A stretch of DNA of 64,000 nt from Pseudomonas orientalis (GTDB lineage: Bacteria; Pseudomonadota; Gammaproteobacteria; Pseudomonadales; Pseudomonadaceae): positions 308,501 to 372,500 of the forward strand of contig NZ_CP018049.1 of the NCBI RefSeq assembly GCF_002934065.1. The letters are read 5' to 3'. The notes under the pieces are model-generated. The model was not told the origin of the DNA. It ran no database searches and was given only the letters and a program-made list of their open reading frames with translations. Below, piece by piece: positions 9,967 to 18,567 of the stretch. Made by a program: the position numbers and the translations under genes. The number at the start of each line of letters is the position of its first letter. The stretch's first letter is position 1.

Positions 9967-10078
9967 AACGTTTAAGCACAGGTAAATCACCTGCCAAATG
10001 CCGGATTAGAGGCGTTCTGACGGGAGGGCCCTACTCTTTTTGGGCTTTTCTGGCATAATCCGGCCCACTTTTTTCGCG

Positions 10079-10103
10079 GTAGTAGTGCGCAACTTTCTAC
10101 TAC
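10079..10103 (+). promoter_or_regulatory. Inverted repeat in the pckA leader
   Basis: GTAGTAG (10079-10085) and CTACTAC (10097-10103) form a perfect 7-bp inverted repeat with an 11-nt loop, 43 bp upstream of the pckA ATG. It sits just downstream of a plausible -10 element (GGCATAATCC near 10050). It could be an operator or a 5'-UTR hairpin; no regulator is identifiable. Confidence 0.35.
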
Positions 10104-10145
10104 AAAACGTTTGGAGCACTCGGCCACAGGCCGACGGGGAACCTC

Positions 10146-11687
10146 ATGACGCAAGCCAATAACGCCGTATACACCGATCTGAGTGTTGACGATCTGGTCA
10201 AAGAAGCCCTGCAGCGCGGTGAAGGCGTGCTTGCCGATACTGGCGCGCTGGTCGTAGAAACCGGTCACCGCACTGGCCGTTCGCCGGTCGACCGCTTCAT
10301 CGTTGAAGAGCCTACTACCCAGGACGCAATCGCCTGGGGCCCGATCAACCGCAAGTTCCCGGCCGACAAGTTCGATGCCCTGTGGAACCGCGTAGAAGCC
10401 TTCAACAACGCGCAGGAACACTTTGTTTCCCACGTTCACGTAGGGGCTTCCGAAGACCACTACCTGGCCGTGAAAATGACCACCCAGACTGCCTGGCAGA
10501 ACCTGTTCGGTCGTTGCCTGTTCATCAACCCGGCCCAGTACAACCCGGCCGGTCGTGACGAGTGGCAAGTGCTCAACGTGGCCAACTTCGAGTGCGTGCC
10601 TGAGCGTGACGGCACCAACTCCGACGGTTGCGTGATTCTCAATTTCGCCCAGAAAAAAGTGCTGATCGCCGGCATGCGTTACGCCGGTGAAATGAAGAAA
10701 GCCATGTTCTCGGTGCAGAACTTCCTGCTGCCGGCGTCCGACGTGTTGCCGATGCACTGCGCCGCCAACATCGGCGAAGCGGGCGACGTGACCCTGTTCT
10801 TCGGCCTGTCGGGCACCGGTAAAACCACCCTGTCCGCTGACGAAAGCCGCTACCTGATCGGTGACGACGAACACGGCTGGGGCGAAGGCGTGGTATTCAA
10901 CATCGAAGGCGGTTGCTATGCCAAGTGCATCGACCTGTCCGAGAAGAACGAACCGGTTATCTGGAAGGCCATCAAGCACGGCGCCGTGCTAGAAAACGTC
11001 GTTATCGACGAAGCTGGGCACGCCGACTACACCAATGTCAGCCTGACCCAGAACAGCCGCGCCGCCTACCCGCTGGAGCACGTTGCCAAGCGTTCCGAGA
11101 AGAACCTGGGCGGCGAGCCCAACGCGGTGATCTTCCTGACCTGCGACCTGACCGGCGTATTGCCGCCCGTGTCGATCCTCAGCGAAGAACAAGCGGCCTA
11201 CCACTTCCTGTCCGGCTACACCGCACTGGTGGGCTCGACCGAAATGGGTTCGGGCAGCGGCATCAAGTCGACCTTCTCCACCTGCTTCGGCGCACCGTTC
11301 TTCCCACGCCCGGCCGGTGAATACGCTGAGCTGTTGATCAAGCGCATCCGCGGCTTCGGTTCCAAGGTCTACCTGGTCAACACCGGCTGGACCGGCGGCG
11401 GCTACGGTGTCGGCAAACGCTTCAACATCCCGACCACTCGTGGCGTGATCGCAGCGATCCAGAGCGGCGCGTTGATCGGTGCAGAGACCGAGCACCTCGA
11501 TACCATCAACCTCGACGTGCCGTTGGCTGTGCCAGGCGTTGAGACCGGCCTGTTGAACCCACGTAACACCTGGGCTGACCAAGCTGCCTACGATGAAGCA
11601 GCGAAGGCGCTGGCCGGGTTGTTCATCGAGAACTTCAAGAAGTTTGAAGTGAGCGATGCAATCAAGGCGGCTGGGCCTAAGTTGTAA
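10146..11687 (+). CDS. pckA: ATP-dependent phosphoenolpyruvate carboxykinase
   Basis: A 513-aa enzyme converting oxaloacetate and ATP to PEP, CO2 and ADP, the entry to gluconeogenesis. Key sites: the R-G-R substrate region ([11 protein letters not shown]), the kinase-1a P-loop [12 protein letters not shown], the metal-binding kinase-2 segment [20 protein letters not shown], and [14 protein letters not shown] near the adenine site. Length and motifs indicate the ATP-type (not GTP-type) enzyme. It is monocistronic: its own leader lies upstream and a strong terminator at 11704. Confidence 0.96.
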   Translation: MTQANNAVYTDLSVDDLVKEALQRGEGVLADTGALVVETGHRTGRSPVDRFIVEEPTTQDAIAWGPINRKFPADKFDALWNRVEAFNNAQEHFVSHVHVGASEDHYLAVKMTTQTAWQNLFGRCLFINPAQYNPAGRDEWQVLNVANFECVPERDGTNSDGCVILNFAQKKVLIAGMRYAGEMKKAMFSVQNFLLPASDVLPMHCAANIGEAGDVTLFFGLSGTGKTTLSADESRYLIGDDEHGWGEGVVFNIEGGCYAKCIDLSEKNEPVIWKAIKHGAVLENVVIDEAGHADYTNVSLTQNSRAAYPLEHVAKRSEKNLGGEPNAVIFLTCDLTGVLPPVSILSEEQAAYHFLSGYTALVGSTEMGSGSGIKSTFSTCFGAPFFPRPAGEYAELLIKRIRGFGSKVYLVNTGWTGGGYGVGKRFNIPTTRGVIAAIQSGALIGAETEHLDTINLDVPLAVPGVETGLLNPRNTWADQAAYDEAAKALAGLFIENFKKFEVSDAIKAAGPKL

Positions 11688-11703
11688 GGTTCGTATGGTG
11701 TGA

Positions 11704-11732
11704 AAAAGCCGCCCCGGGTGGGCGGCTTTTTT
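11704..11732 (+). terminator. Intrinsic terminator of pckA
   Basis: The hairpin AAAGCCGCCC-CGGG-TGGGCGGCTTT is followed by a T-run (TTTTTTG). It lies 16 bp after the pckA stop codon. The A-run on the 5' side could also make it work in reverse. Confidence 0.9.
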
Positions 11733-11778
11733 GTGCGCGACAGGTTATATCCCGCTCGCCGGGTTTGCGCAGTTCCCA

Positions 11779-11867
11779 TGTGGGAGGGGGCTTGCCCCCG
11801 ATTGCGGTGTACCAGTCAAAGGTGGGCCGCCTGACACACTGCTATCGGGTGCAAGCCCCCTCCCACA
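11779..11867. repeat. REPIN downstream of pckA
   Basis: Inverted REP arms TGTGGGAGGGGGCTTGCC... and ...GCAAGCCCCCTCCCACA around a 40-bp spacer. The right arm reads ATCGGGTGCAAG instead of ATCGGGGGCAAG, one mismatch. It sits between the pckA terminator and the convergent DUF1493-like gene. Confidence 0.9.
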
Positions 11868-11890
11868 CTTGATTCTCGGTGTACTTCAGG

Positions 11891-12532
11891 TCAGCTCAGG
11901 TTTTCCAGTGTTTGCGTATCCCAGCTGTGGGTCTTGATCGCCAGGTAGAGCATGCCGATAGTCAGTGGCACTTTTTCGCCGTGCCCCTTGGCCCGACGTT
12001 TGAGAAACACATCAAACACCGGCGGGTTGAAATAACGATAAGTGTCGAAGTCGCCCAGGTCGAGCGTGAATTCCTGCTCCAGCGCTTCCATCAGTTGCTT
12101 GGCCTCGCTGCCATCACAGCCCAAGTCGAAGTTCAGCGAGGTTTGCAGGCGGATGGTACTGTGCTTCGGCAGGCCAATTTCTTCGTGCAACAGTTGCAGG
12201 AGTTGCTGCATGACGGGGTCATCGGGGAAGTGGGAGGCGAGGTTCATGGTGGGGGCACGCAGGAGTGGGTGAGGGGGGCTTTTGCGTTTTAGGCGGTATT
12301 TGTTTCGGCTGATGAAAAGTGCCAAGCCTATCAAGAACAGGGCCAGGGGAAGGAGTTGAATGTTCAGGATGATGGCGACGTAGGGCAGCCAGAGCAACAG
12401 AGCCAGTCCCGTTACGATGAAGGTAACGGCGAAACGCCTTCTTAACGTGCAGTCAGTGATTTTGTAATACAACAATAGATGGAGAGCGAATAACAGCGCT
12501 GTTTGCAGGTAAAGCCATTGATCAAGGTTCAT
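11891..12532 (-). CDS. Membrane protein with C-terminal DUF1493-like (acyl-carrier-like) domain
   Basis: A protein of 213 residues from the ATG at 12532 (an alternative in-frame start lies at 12544). The N-terminal half has two or three transmembrane segments (LYLQTALLFALHLLLYY, FAVTFIVTGLALLLWLPYV, LLPLALFLIGLALFI), then a basic linker. A cytoplasmic C-terminal domain carries DLGCDGSEAKQLMEALEQEF and FDTYRYFNPP, the signature of DUF1493, a small helical family of unknown function with an acyl-carrier-protein-like pattern (Asp before Gly-Ser-like turn). It overlaps the end of the upstream gene, so the two are probably coexpressed. Function unknown. Confidence 0.6.
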   Translation of the reverse strand: MNLDQWLYLQTALLFALHLLLYYKITDCTLRRRFAVTFIVTGLALLLWLPYVAIILNIQLLPLALFLIGLALFISRNKYRLKRKSPPHPLLRAPTMNLASHFPDDPVMQQLLQLLHEEIGLPKHSTIRLQTSLNFDLGCDGSEAKQLMEALEQEFTLDLGDFDTYRYFNPPVFDVFLKRRAKGHGEKVPLTIGMLYLAIKTHSWDTQTLENLS

Positions 12533-13004
12533 TTGAGTACACATGCATTGAGACGCTTGAGCGCTGCGGGCCTATGCCACCACTGACCTGGGCATCCAGG
12601 CCAATGATGATGTCTGCGCTATGAAAGTTGCGAAGCGCGCGAGAAATCAAATCGCTGACAGCATTCTCGACGATCGATTCTGCATTGCTGGATATGACCC
12701 CGACAGGGGATGCAATTGCGCCAGAAATGATTTCTTTGATGAGGTTGTTTCGATTGTTCAAGCTATCTGCGTGCTTTCTGGTCAATGGCTTTGAGACGGC
12801 CACTGTCATGACGCAAGGTAGATCTCGGGCGAGCATCTTTTCGTACAATTTCTGAAGTCGCAAGCGGACCTCTATCGCTGATGCTTTTACTTCCAGTAAG
12901 CAAAGAGTGGCTAGCTCCTGTCGATTGTTTGGCATCACGGTGAGTCGAATCACTGTGAAAGTGATGCCATAGTGGCCGATATATTGCGTCCTTTCGATGT
13001 TCAC
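12522..13004 (-). CDS. Unrecognised protein, probably lacking its native 5' end
   Basis: A 160-aa ORF that I do not recognise. It has to start at GTG (13004), with only AAAAAACC in front and no Shine-Dalgarno sequence. The frame remains open upstream to a TAA near 13086 with no ATG, which suggests a 5'-truncated gene. Features: a basic amphipathic stretch (ASAIEVRLRLQKLYEKMLARDL), a central Ile/Ala/Gly-rich segment (NLIKEIISGAIASPVGVISS) and a Gly-rich end (LDAQVSGGIGPQRSSVSMHVY). No signal peptide or clear transmembrane helix. The GC content is lower than that of its neighbours. It overlaps the DUF1493-like gene by 11 bp. Confidence 0.45.
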   Translation of the reverse strand: MNIERTQYIGHYGITFTVIRLTVMPNNRQELATLCLLEVKASAIEVRLRLQKLYEKMLARDLPCVMTVAVSKPLTRKHADSLNNRNNLIKEIISGAIASPVGVISSNAESIVENAVSDLISRALRNFHSADIIIGLDAQVSGGIGPQRSSVSMHVYSNEP

Positions 13005-13174
13005 GGTTTTTTGTCGGGGCAGTTGAAGGGGGTTCAGTCTCGGCCAGGAAAACGTGGATTTGTAGAGGGCTGGACGAGTGTTTTAGGCCGTTTCAGAAAT
13101 GGACGACGCGCCGTCTGGCGGCTTCTTACAGTTTTACGGCTTGATGCTGATTTGGAAGGCTGAACCGGCAAAAA

Positions 13175-13265
13175 TGTGGGAGCCGGGCTTGCCCGCGATG
13201 GCGGTGTGTCAGGTATGAAAATGTCGCCTGACGCTCCGCTATCGCAGGCAAGCCAGCTCCCACAG
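13175..13265. repeat. REPIN of a second type (TGTGGGAGCCGGGCTTGCCCGCGAT)
   Basis: The left arm is TGTGGGAGCCGGGCTTGCCC and the right arm GGCAAGCCAGCTCCCACAG, in inverted orientation with a spacer of about 40 bp. The arms differ from the main GTGGGAGGGGGC class and match the other REP group common in this lineage (GAGC(C/T)GGGCTTGCC). The arms mismatch each other at a few positions. Confidence 0.8.
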
Positions 13266-13267
13266 GG

Positions 13268-13591
13268 TTAGCTGTATGTCTGGTTAGTTTGTGTTGGATT
13301 ATCGGCCGCCGGTTGCAGCTGTACGTGTTGCGTGGCTTCCAGCAAATCACAGCCGTCCTGAACCAGCAGGTACAAGGCGTTGATGATGTGGGAGATGTCT
13401 TTGAGGTCGGCGTGTTCGAAGGTCAGGCAGGAGAAGGTTTAGAGCAGGTCCGTGGCAGCACGGATACGTTGGTGGGCGGCGGACTGGATGTCTTCGGCGT
13501 TGGCTTCGGTGTCGATGAGGAGTGGGTGGGTGTCGGTGAAGTTTGTGCGCAAGAGGCGATAGCGTTCAGAAGGGAAATTAGGCTTTGTCAT
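13268..13591 (-). pseudogene. Small unidentified gene interrupted by an in-frame TAA
   Basis: From the ATG at 13591 the frame reads MTKPNFPSERYRLLRTNF, TDTHPLLIDTEANAEDIQ and RIRAATDLL, then meets TAA at 13441-13439. Reading on in the same frame gives a sensible continuation (TFSCLTFEHADLKDISHIIN, then LYLLVQDGCDLLEATQHV) up to a second TAA at 13270-13268. The uninterrupted product would be about 106 residues, an acidic helical protein typical of small pseudomonad hypothetical proteins. The continuation keeps codon preference and hydrophobic periodicity, so a recent nonsense mutation (or readthrough) is more likely than chance. Family not identified. Confidence 0.55.
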
Positions 13592-13877
13592 TGCAGAGTT
13601 CCAGTACAGATTCAAAGAATACGCCAACGAATTGGCACGCTTGTCTCTGCTGTTTTCGGGTGGCCAAACCCGGCCGCTGATTTTGGCAGCGACGGAACGA
13701 ACCTTAGAAGTGAGTTTGTTCTCGGGCAATAAACAGATGGTTTACCTGTCTGCGATCAGCGTCCCTATAACCACGTCACATTCCTTATAAAAAATCCGCC
13801 AGCGCGCTGAATTCAGCGTATGTTTCACCGCAAAATCTTCTAGGGCGATTCCGCCTTCTACTTAAAGGGAGTTAAGC

Positions 13878-15053
13878 ATGGGTTTGCTGCGTATCGCTTC
13901 GGCGATGTCATTGTGTGCAGTGGCGTTTTCGGTCCAGGCCGAACAATTGCCGATCGAGGTGCTCAGCGCGGTGGTCAAGGACCAGAAAATCGCCGACGCC
14001 GAAGTGCTGCTGCAACGTAACGGCGCACAGAACGTAGTGGGCCGCACCAATGCCCAGGGCCAGGTGACGCTCACCAGCGATGCCGCGGATGATGCCAGCA
14101 GCCTGCTGATCATCAAGAAGCCCGGCTATTCCAACCTGGTGGTGAAATGCCCGTGCAAGGGCATGACCTATGCCGTCAGCCCGGTCATGGAAAACCTCGA
14201 CGGTCTGCGCGTGGTGCTGACCTGGGGCCAGACGCCGGACGATCTTGACTCCCATATGATCTTCCCCGGCAACAATATCTACTTCGAGAACAAGACTGGC
14301 ACCGACGCCGAGCTGGACGTGGACGACACCGACAGCTACGGCCCGGAAACCATCACCCTGCAGAAGAAGCACTACGGCGAAAGCTACGTCTACGCCGTGC
14401 ATGACTACAGCAATGGCGGCAATCCAGGTTCGCGCCAGTTGTCCAACAGTGAAGCCAAGGTGTTTGTGTACATGGGCCAGTCCTTGGTGCGCACCTACTA
14501 CGTGCCGAAAAACCGCAGCGGTAACCTGTGGACCGTGTTCCGCATGACCGGCAGCGGCGACTTCCAGGACATCAACACCTTCAACGGCGTGACGGTGGAT
14601 GCTGCGAATGTGCTCAATGAAGTCAAACCGTTACTGGATGACAGTGTTGCGGTGGCGGCTGTCGCGGTCAGCTCTTCGGCCCAAACCGATGCCAAGCGTC
14701 TGAACGTTCAAGGCGAAGCGGCCTATCAGGCCGGGAACCTTGACCAGGCCATCGACCTGTTCCGCCAGGCCATCGAGCTGGACAATGGCTTCGGCAAGGC
14801 CTACGGCAATCTGGGCCTGGCCTATCAGAAGGCAGGCAATACCGCGGAGTCGATCTGGGCCAACCGCAAGGCCATTGCCCTGGCGACCGGTGCCAATGCG
14901 GCAACCGTACGCGCGGGCGCCTACTACAACATCGCACGCATCTACGAAGCGGCGGGGCAGTTTGCCGATGCGTTGCGTCACTACCAGTTGGCCAAGGAAC
15001 AGAAGGCCAATCCGGTGTACGACACGGCGATCGAGCGGGTGCAGAACCGCTGA
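13878..15053 (+). CDS. Secreted YfaP-like protein with C-terminal TPR repeats
   Basis: A 391-aa protein with a signal peptide (MGLLRIASAMSLCAVAFSVQA, cleavage after QA-E). It is followed by a carboxypeptidase-regulatory-like beta domain (residues about 25-105), a DUF2135/YfaP-type domain (LRVVLTWGQTPDDLDSHMIF ... YVYAVHDYSNGG), and two or three TPR units near residues 275-385 (AYQAGNLDQAIDLFRQAIEL, KAYGNLGLAYQKAGNTAESI). Likely periplasmic or surface-exposed; substrate or partner unknown. RBS AAAGGGAG precedes the ATG. It appears monocistronic. Confidence 0.7.
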   Translation: MGLLRIASAMSLCAVAFSVQAEQLPIEVLSAVVKDQKIADAEVLLQRNGAQNVVGRTNAQGQVTLTSDAADDASSLLIIKKPGYSNLVVKCPCKGMTYAVSPVMENLDGLRVVLTWGQTPDDLDSHMIFPGNNIYFENKTGTDAELDVDDTDSYGPETITLQKKHYGESYVYAVHDYSNGGNPGSRQLSNSEAKVFVYMGQSLVRTYYVPKNRSGNLWTVFRMTGSGDFQDINTFNGVTVDAANVLNEVKPLLDDSVAVAAVAVSSSAQTDAKRLNVQGEAAYQAGNLDQAIDLFRQAIELDNGFGKAYGNLGLAYQKAGNTAESIWANRKAIALATGANAATVRAGAYYNIARIYEAAGQFADALRHYQLAKEQKANPVYDTAIERVQNR

Positions 15054-15066
15054 TTCAGCTGTCTGA

Positions 15067-15100
15067 ACTGTGGGAGCGGGTTCAAGTCCCTTCCCACAGT
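15067..15100. repeat. Solitary or degenerate REP hairpin
   Basis: ACTGTGGGAGCGGGTTCAAG and the following CCCTTCCCACAGT form an imperfect palindrome whose outer arms (ACTGTGGGA/TCCCACAGT) are REP-like. It lies 14 bp after the stop of the YfaP/TPR gene and could act as a 3'-end stabiliser. Confidence 0.6.
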
Positions 15101-15269
15101 TGGATTTTGGTTGTCCTGCAATTACTTCGGAATATTCCTACCTCGGCCCTGGGCCATCTCCCAGCCTGTGTATCATCCTGTCTCTTTTTCCATGCGACCT
15201 TTCTCGATTCGCTGAACTTCATGGGCTACGTTTTTAAGCCATGTTCAACGGTCAATGGAGTGACAGCCT

Positions 15270-17207
15270 ATGCACGATACCCTCCAGCAGGTCTTTGGTT
15301 ATCCGCAGTTCCGTGCGGGCCAGGAAGAAACGGTCCGCGCCATATTGGGCGGTCGTTCGGCGGCGGCGATTTTCCCGACCGGGTCTGGCAAGTCGCTGTG
15401 TTATCAACTCTCGGCCGTATTGCTGCCGCACCTGACGCTGGTGGTTTCGCCGCTGTTGGCGTTGATGCAGGACCAGTTGGGTTTCCTCAAGCGCCACGGC
15501 ATTTCAGCCGGCAGCATCGATTCGGCCCAAAGCCGCGAAGACGCCAATGATGTGATGGTGCGCGCGCGTTCCGGTGAGCTGAAAATCCTGATGATTTCCG
15601 TGGAGCGCTTGAAGAACGAGCGCTTTCGAAACTTCCTGCAAAGTGTGCAGATCTCGCTGCTGGTGGTGGACGAGGCGCACTGTATTTCCGAGTGGGGCCA
15701 CAACTTCCGCCCGGACTACCTGAAGCTGCCGGACTACCAGCGTCAGTTCAATATCCCACAAGCATTGCTGCTGACGGCTACGGCGACGCCCAAGGTGATT
15801 GCCGACATGCAGGCGAAGTTCGCCATTGCGCCGGACGATGTGGTCACCACGGGCTTTTACCGGCCCAACCTGAACCTGTTGGTCGAGCCGGTCAGTGGGG
15901 CGGACAAGCGCCGCCGTCTTGTGCAATGGATGAGCGAGCGAGCCGACCAGCCGAGCATCGTCTACGTCACCCTGCAGAAAACCGCCGAGCAGATTGCCGA
16001 GCACCTGAACCGCAATGGCATCCAGGCCGAGGCGTATCACGCCGGGTTGCCCCACGATAAACGCGAGGGCATCCAGCAGCGTTTCATGGGCGGGCGCTCC
16101 AACTGCATCGTCGCCACCATCGCGTTTGGCATGGGCATCGACAAAAGTGACATCCGTAACGTGGTGCACTTCGACCTGCCCAAATCCATCGAGAACTACA
16201 GCCAGGAAATCGGCCGCGCCGGTCGCGATGGGCGGCCCTCCGACTGTCTGGTGCTGGCCAACCGCGACAGCCTCAATGTGCTGGAGAACTTCGTGTACGG
16301 CGACACGCCGGAGCAGGAGGGTATCCGTCGGGTGCTGGAAGAATTGCAGGCCGCACGTGGCGAGGGCCAGTGGGAGTTTTTGCTGAGGTCGTTGTCGGAC
16401 CACAGCAATATTCGCGAGCTGCCGTTGAAGACCCTGCTGGTGCAGTTGGAGCTCAAGGGCGTGATCGCGCCGCGCTATGCGTTTTATGCCGAATACCGTT
16501 TCAAGTACCTGATCGAACCCGAGGCCTTGCTCGCACGTTTCTCCGGCGAGCGGCAGCAATTTGTCGCGGCGATCATCCAGGTGTGCAAACGCGCAAAAAC
16601 CTGGGCAACGGTGGATTTCGACGCGCTGTATCAGCAGCACAATGCCGAGCGCAGCCGGGTGGTGAAGGCGCTGGATTACTTTCAGGAGCAGGGCCTGATC
16701 GAGCTGGAAAGCAAGCAGATGACCGAGGTCTACAGCCTGCTCAACACCGATTTCGATGCGCAGGTGTTGAGCACCGAGTTATACACAGGCTTCAAGCGCC
16801 ATGAGACGACGGAGGTGGCGCGGATTCACGCCATGCTCGATCTATTCGCCACCGAGCGCTGCCTTGGGCAACGCCTGGCGCTGTATTTTGGCGATGAAAA
16901 CGCACCGCAGCGTTGCGGGCACTGCTCGGTGTGCCACGGACATGTCGCGCACTTGCCGGCACCGCCGAGCTTGCCGCCGCTTGTGGATAAAAACTTCATG
17001 GGGCTGTGCGGTGATTTTATCCACAGGCATCATGAGCACACCGGCCAGTTACCGGGTGCGGAACGGCTGACGCGCTTTCTGGGCGGGATCAGCGTGCCGT
17101 TGTTCACCAAGTTGAAAGCGCGGGGCATTCCCGGTTTCGCCGCACTGGAGGACTACCCCTACGCCGAGGTACGCGAGTGGGCCGAGGCCCATTTGAATGA
17201 TCTGTAA
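15270..17207 (+). CDS. RecQ-family ATP-dependent DNA helicase
   Basis: A 645-aa superfamily 2 helicase. Motifs in order: motif 0 [12 protein letters not shown], Walker A FPTGSGKS (35-42), DEAH box [19 protein letters not shown] (DEAH at 134-137, with the RecQ aromatic-rich loop), TATAT in [37 protein letters not shown] and [10 protein letters not shown] (motif VI). A RecQ-Ct zinc site is seen in [20 protein letters not shown] plus CSVC. No HRDC domain is evident after it, so this is probably the shorter RecQ paralogue rather than canonical recQ; I leave the symbol blank. It unwinds branched DNA in repair. Confidence 0.88.
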   Translation: MHDTLQQVFGYPQFRAGQEETVRAILGGRSAAAIFPTGSGKSLCYQLSAVLLPHLTLVVSPLLALMQDQLGFLKRHGISAGSIDSAQSREDANDVMVRARSGELKILMISVERLKNERFRNFLQSVQISLLVVDEAHCISEWGHNFRPDYLKLPDYQRQFNIPQALLLTATATPKVIADMQAKFAIAPDDVVTTGFYRPNLNLLVEPVSGADKRRRLVQWMSERADQPSIVYVTLQKTAEQIAEHLNRNGIQAEAYHAGLPHDKREGIQQRFMGGRSNCIVATIAFGMGIDKSDIRNVVHFDLPKSIENYSQEIGRAGRDGRPSDCLVLANRDSLNVLENFVYGDTPEQEGIRRVLEELQAARGEGQWEFLLRSLSDHSNIRELPLKTLLVQLELKGVIAPRYAFYAEYRFKYLIEPEALLARFSGERQQFVAAIIQVCKRAKTWATVDFDALYQQHNAERSRVVKALDYFQEQGLIELESKQMTEVYSLLNTDFDAQVLSTELYTGFKRHETTEVARIHAMLDLFATERCLGQRLALYFGDENAPQRCGHCSVCHGHVAHLPAPPSLPPLVDKNFMGLCGDFIHRHHEHTGQLPGAERLTRFLGGISVPLFTKLKARGIPGFAALEDYPYAEVREWAEAHLNDL

Positions 17208-17230
17208 ACCCATTTTCACCCGAGGTGCCC

Positions 17231-17662
17231 ATGCCTGACTCAGTACCGCAACGTGCCGACTACCCCCACTTTCAGCCGATCATCACGCGCTGGCACGATA
17301 ACGATGTGTATGGCCATGTGAACAATGTGACCTACTACAGCTTCTTCGACACCGCAGTGAATACCTACCTGATCGAACAAGGCGGGTTGGATATCCATGA
17401 CGGTGAAGTGGTTGGGTTTGTGGTGAGTTCAGCGTGTGATTATTTTGCGTCGATCGCTTTTCCCGAGCGCATCGAAATCGGCTTGCGGGTGGGCAAGTTG
17501 GGCAACAGTTCGGTGCAGTATGAGTTGGCGGTGTTCAAGGCCGGCGAGGAGGAGGCCTGTGCGGCGGGGCGCTTTGTGCATGTGTTTGTGGACAGGGCGT
17601 CGAACCAGCCTGTGGCGATTGCGGGGCTGTTGCGCGAGGCGTTGCAGCGGTTGGTTGTCTGA
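17231..17662 (+). CDS. 4HBT hotdog acyl-CoA thioesterase (YbgC/FadM-like)
   Basis: A 143-aa single hotdog domain with the 4HBT signature [24 protein letters not shown], where D in HDNDVYGH is the catalytic acidic residue. The substrate acyl-CoA is unknown. The start is the ATG at 17231, spaced 5 bp from CGAGG; a GTG two codons earlier sits on that RBS and is less likely. It follows the RecQ-like gene by 23 bp and may be cotranscribed. Confidence 0.8.
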   Translation: MPDSVPQRADYPHFQPIITRWHDNDVYGHVNNVTYYSFFDTAVNTYLIEQGGLDIHDGEVVGFVVSSACDYFASIAFPERIEIGLRVGKLGNSSVQYELAVFKAGEEEACAAGRFVHVFVDRASNQPVAIAGLLREALQRLVV

Positions 17663-17667
17663 CCAAA

Positions 17668-17758
17668 TGTGGGAGGGGGCTTGCTCCCGATTGCAGTAGA
17701 TCAGTCGATACATACAGTGACTGATCCACCGCTATCGGGGGCAAGCCCCCTCCCACAT
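17668..17758. repeat. REPIN between thioesterase and glycine-zipper genes
   Basis: Inverted REP arms ATGTGGGAGGGGGCTTGC and GGCAAGCCCCCTCCCACAT. It starts only 6 bp after the thioesterase stop and ends 24 bp before the convergent gene. Confidence 0.9.
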
Positions 17759-17782
17759 AGAGTTTTCTGTGTTCGTCAGGCC

Positions 17783-18271
17783 TTAGTCGTCATAGCGATG
17801 ATGGCGCTTGTGTTTGTTCTTGCGATGCCCATAGGCATGACCGCGGCCTGGGTGGTCATCGCGATAGTAGCGACGGTCGTCACGGCCACGATAACGGCGG
17901 TCATCGTCATCGCTCTTGTTGCCCATGTAGTTGCCCAGCGCGCCACCTGCGCCACCGCCGGCCGCCGAGCCGATCAGTGCGCCGGTGCCGCCGCCGACAC
18001 TGCGGCCTACCACGTTGCCGCCGGCTGCGCCCAGTGCGCCGCCAATGGCGGCTTCGCCACGGCTGCGCTTGTCGGCGCCGACCGCACTACCGCCCGCACC
18101 ACCCAGCGCTGCGCCAATGGTGGAACCGGTGTTGCCGCCCAACTGCTGGCCGACAACCGAACCTAGAACCCCGCCCAATGCGCCGCCCACACCGGCTTCG
18201 GTGGTGCCACCGGCCATGGCTGCGCCACTGACCAGGCCAAGGGACAACAAGAGAATCGAGGAGAACTTCAT
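17783..18271 (-). CDS. Exported glycine-zipper protein
   Basis: A 162-aa protein with a signal peptide (MKFSSILLLSLGLVSGAAMA). A long Gly/Ala-rich segment (residues 21-118) made of GxxxG zipper repeats (VGGALGGVLGSVVGQQLGG, IGAALGGAGGSAVG, IGSAAGGGAGGALG) is followed by a highly charged tail (DDDDRRYRGRDDRRYYRDD, HRKNKHKRHH). There is no lipobox cysteine, so it is a soluble or membrane-inserting envelope protein rather than a lipoprotein. Glycine-zipper proteins of this kind associate with the outer membrane; precise function is unknown. Confidence 0.7.
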   Translation of the reverse strand: MKFSSILLLSLGLVSGAAMAGGTTEAGVGGALGGVLGSVVGQQLGGNTGSTIGAALGGAGGSAVGADKRSRGEAAIGGALGAAGGNVVGRSVGGGTGALIGSAAGGGAGGALGNYMGNKSDDDDRRYRGRDDRRYYRDDHPGRGHAYGHRKNKHKRHHRYDD

Positions 18272-18309
18272 TCAGGGAAACCTCAAGGGGATGACGGCGC
18301 GATCCTGAG

Positions 18310-18461
18310 GTTGTATCGAGACGCTGACAATCGAAATCCGACCAGCGGCAGCAGTTGTATACAATTTGCTAAGTTGCTGTTTTGTATGGGGAACTTAAGT
18401 TGTTTTTACGAGTCTTTAGTTACTTCGGAACGGCCGCTTTTAGGTAAAAGCGGCTTTTTTT
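18310..18461 (+). ncRNA. Candidate small RNA ending at an orphan intrinsic terminator
   Basis: A perfect hairpin GCCGCTTTT-AGGT-AAAAGCGGC (18433-18454) followed by seven T residues is a strong terminator on the plus strand. No plus-strand ORF precedes it; the gene to the left is on the other strand and starts at 18271. The AT-rich DNA upstream (18350-18420) could hold a promoter; TACAAT at 18360-18365 is a possible -10 but no matching -35 was found. The 5' end is therefore unknown. Confidence 0.35.
18433..18461 (+). terminator. Orphan intrinsic terminator
   Basis: 9-bp perfect stem (GCCGCTTTT/AAAAGCGGC), 4-nt loop, T7 tail. The T-run is on the plus strand only, so it serves rightward transcription. 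Confidence 0.8.
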
Positions 18462-18496
18462 GTGCCCGCAAAATGTGTGCTGAAAGTGCTGGCCTC

Positions 18497-18521
18497 TTCG
18501 CGGGCAAGCCCGCTCCCACAT
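18497..18521. repeat. Single REP sequence
   Basis: TTCGCGGGCAAGCCCGCTCCCACAT is one REP arm (palindromic core CGGGCAAGCCCG) without an inverted partner nearby. It lies 47 bp beyond the stop of the YdeP-type gene. Confidence 0.75.
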
Positions 18522-18567
18522 TTGAGATGTAATCCAAGCGTGGAAGGTGGCTTGTCTGCCGATTAAG

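Larger units (their letters stand above)
18272..18567. other. Intergenic region with a + strand terminator and an isolated REP
   Basis: 296 bp between the divergent start of the glycine-zipper gene and the end of the YdeP-type gene. It contains an AT-rich stretch (18345-18430), a perfect palindrome TTGTATACAA (18355-18364) of the kind bound by GntR-family regulators, an intrinsic terminator (18433-18461, plus strand) and a single REP arm (18497-18521). No protein-coding gene on the plus strand feeds the terminator, so a small RNA is possible. Confidence 0.5.

Noticed and set aside
12972..13163. A 63-codon plus-strand open frame next to the truncated accessory gene
   Set aside because: No RBS and no recognisable content; it is antisense to the open 5' extension of the accessory gene.
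18311..18532. A 73-codon open frame
   Set aside because: It spans an intrinsic terminator and a REP sequence; translation is low-complexity.
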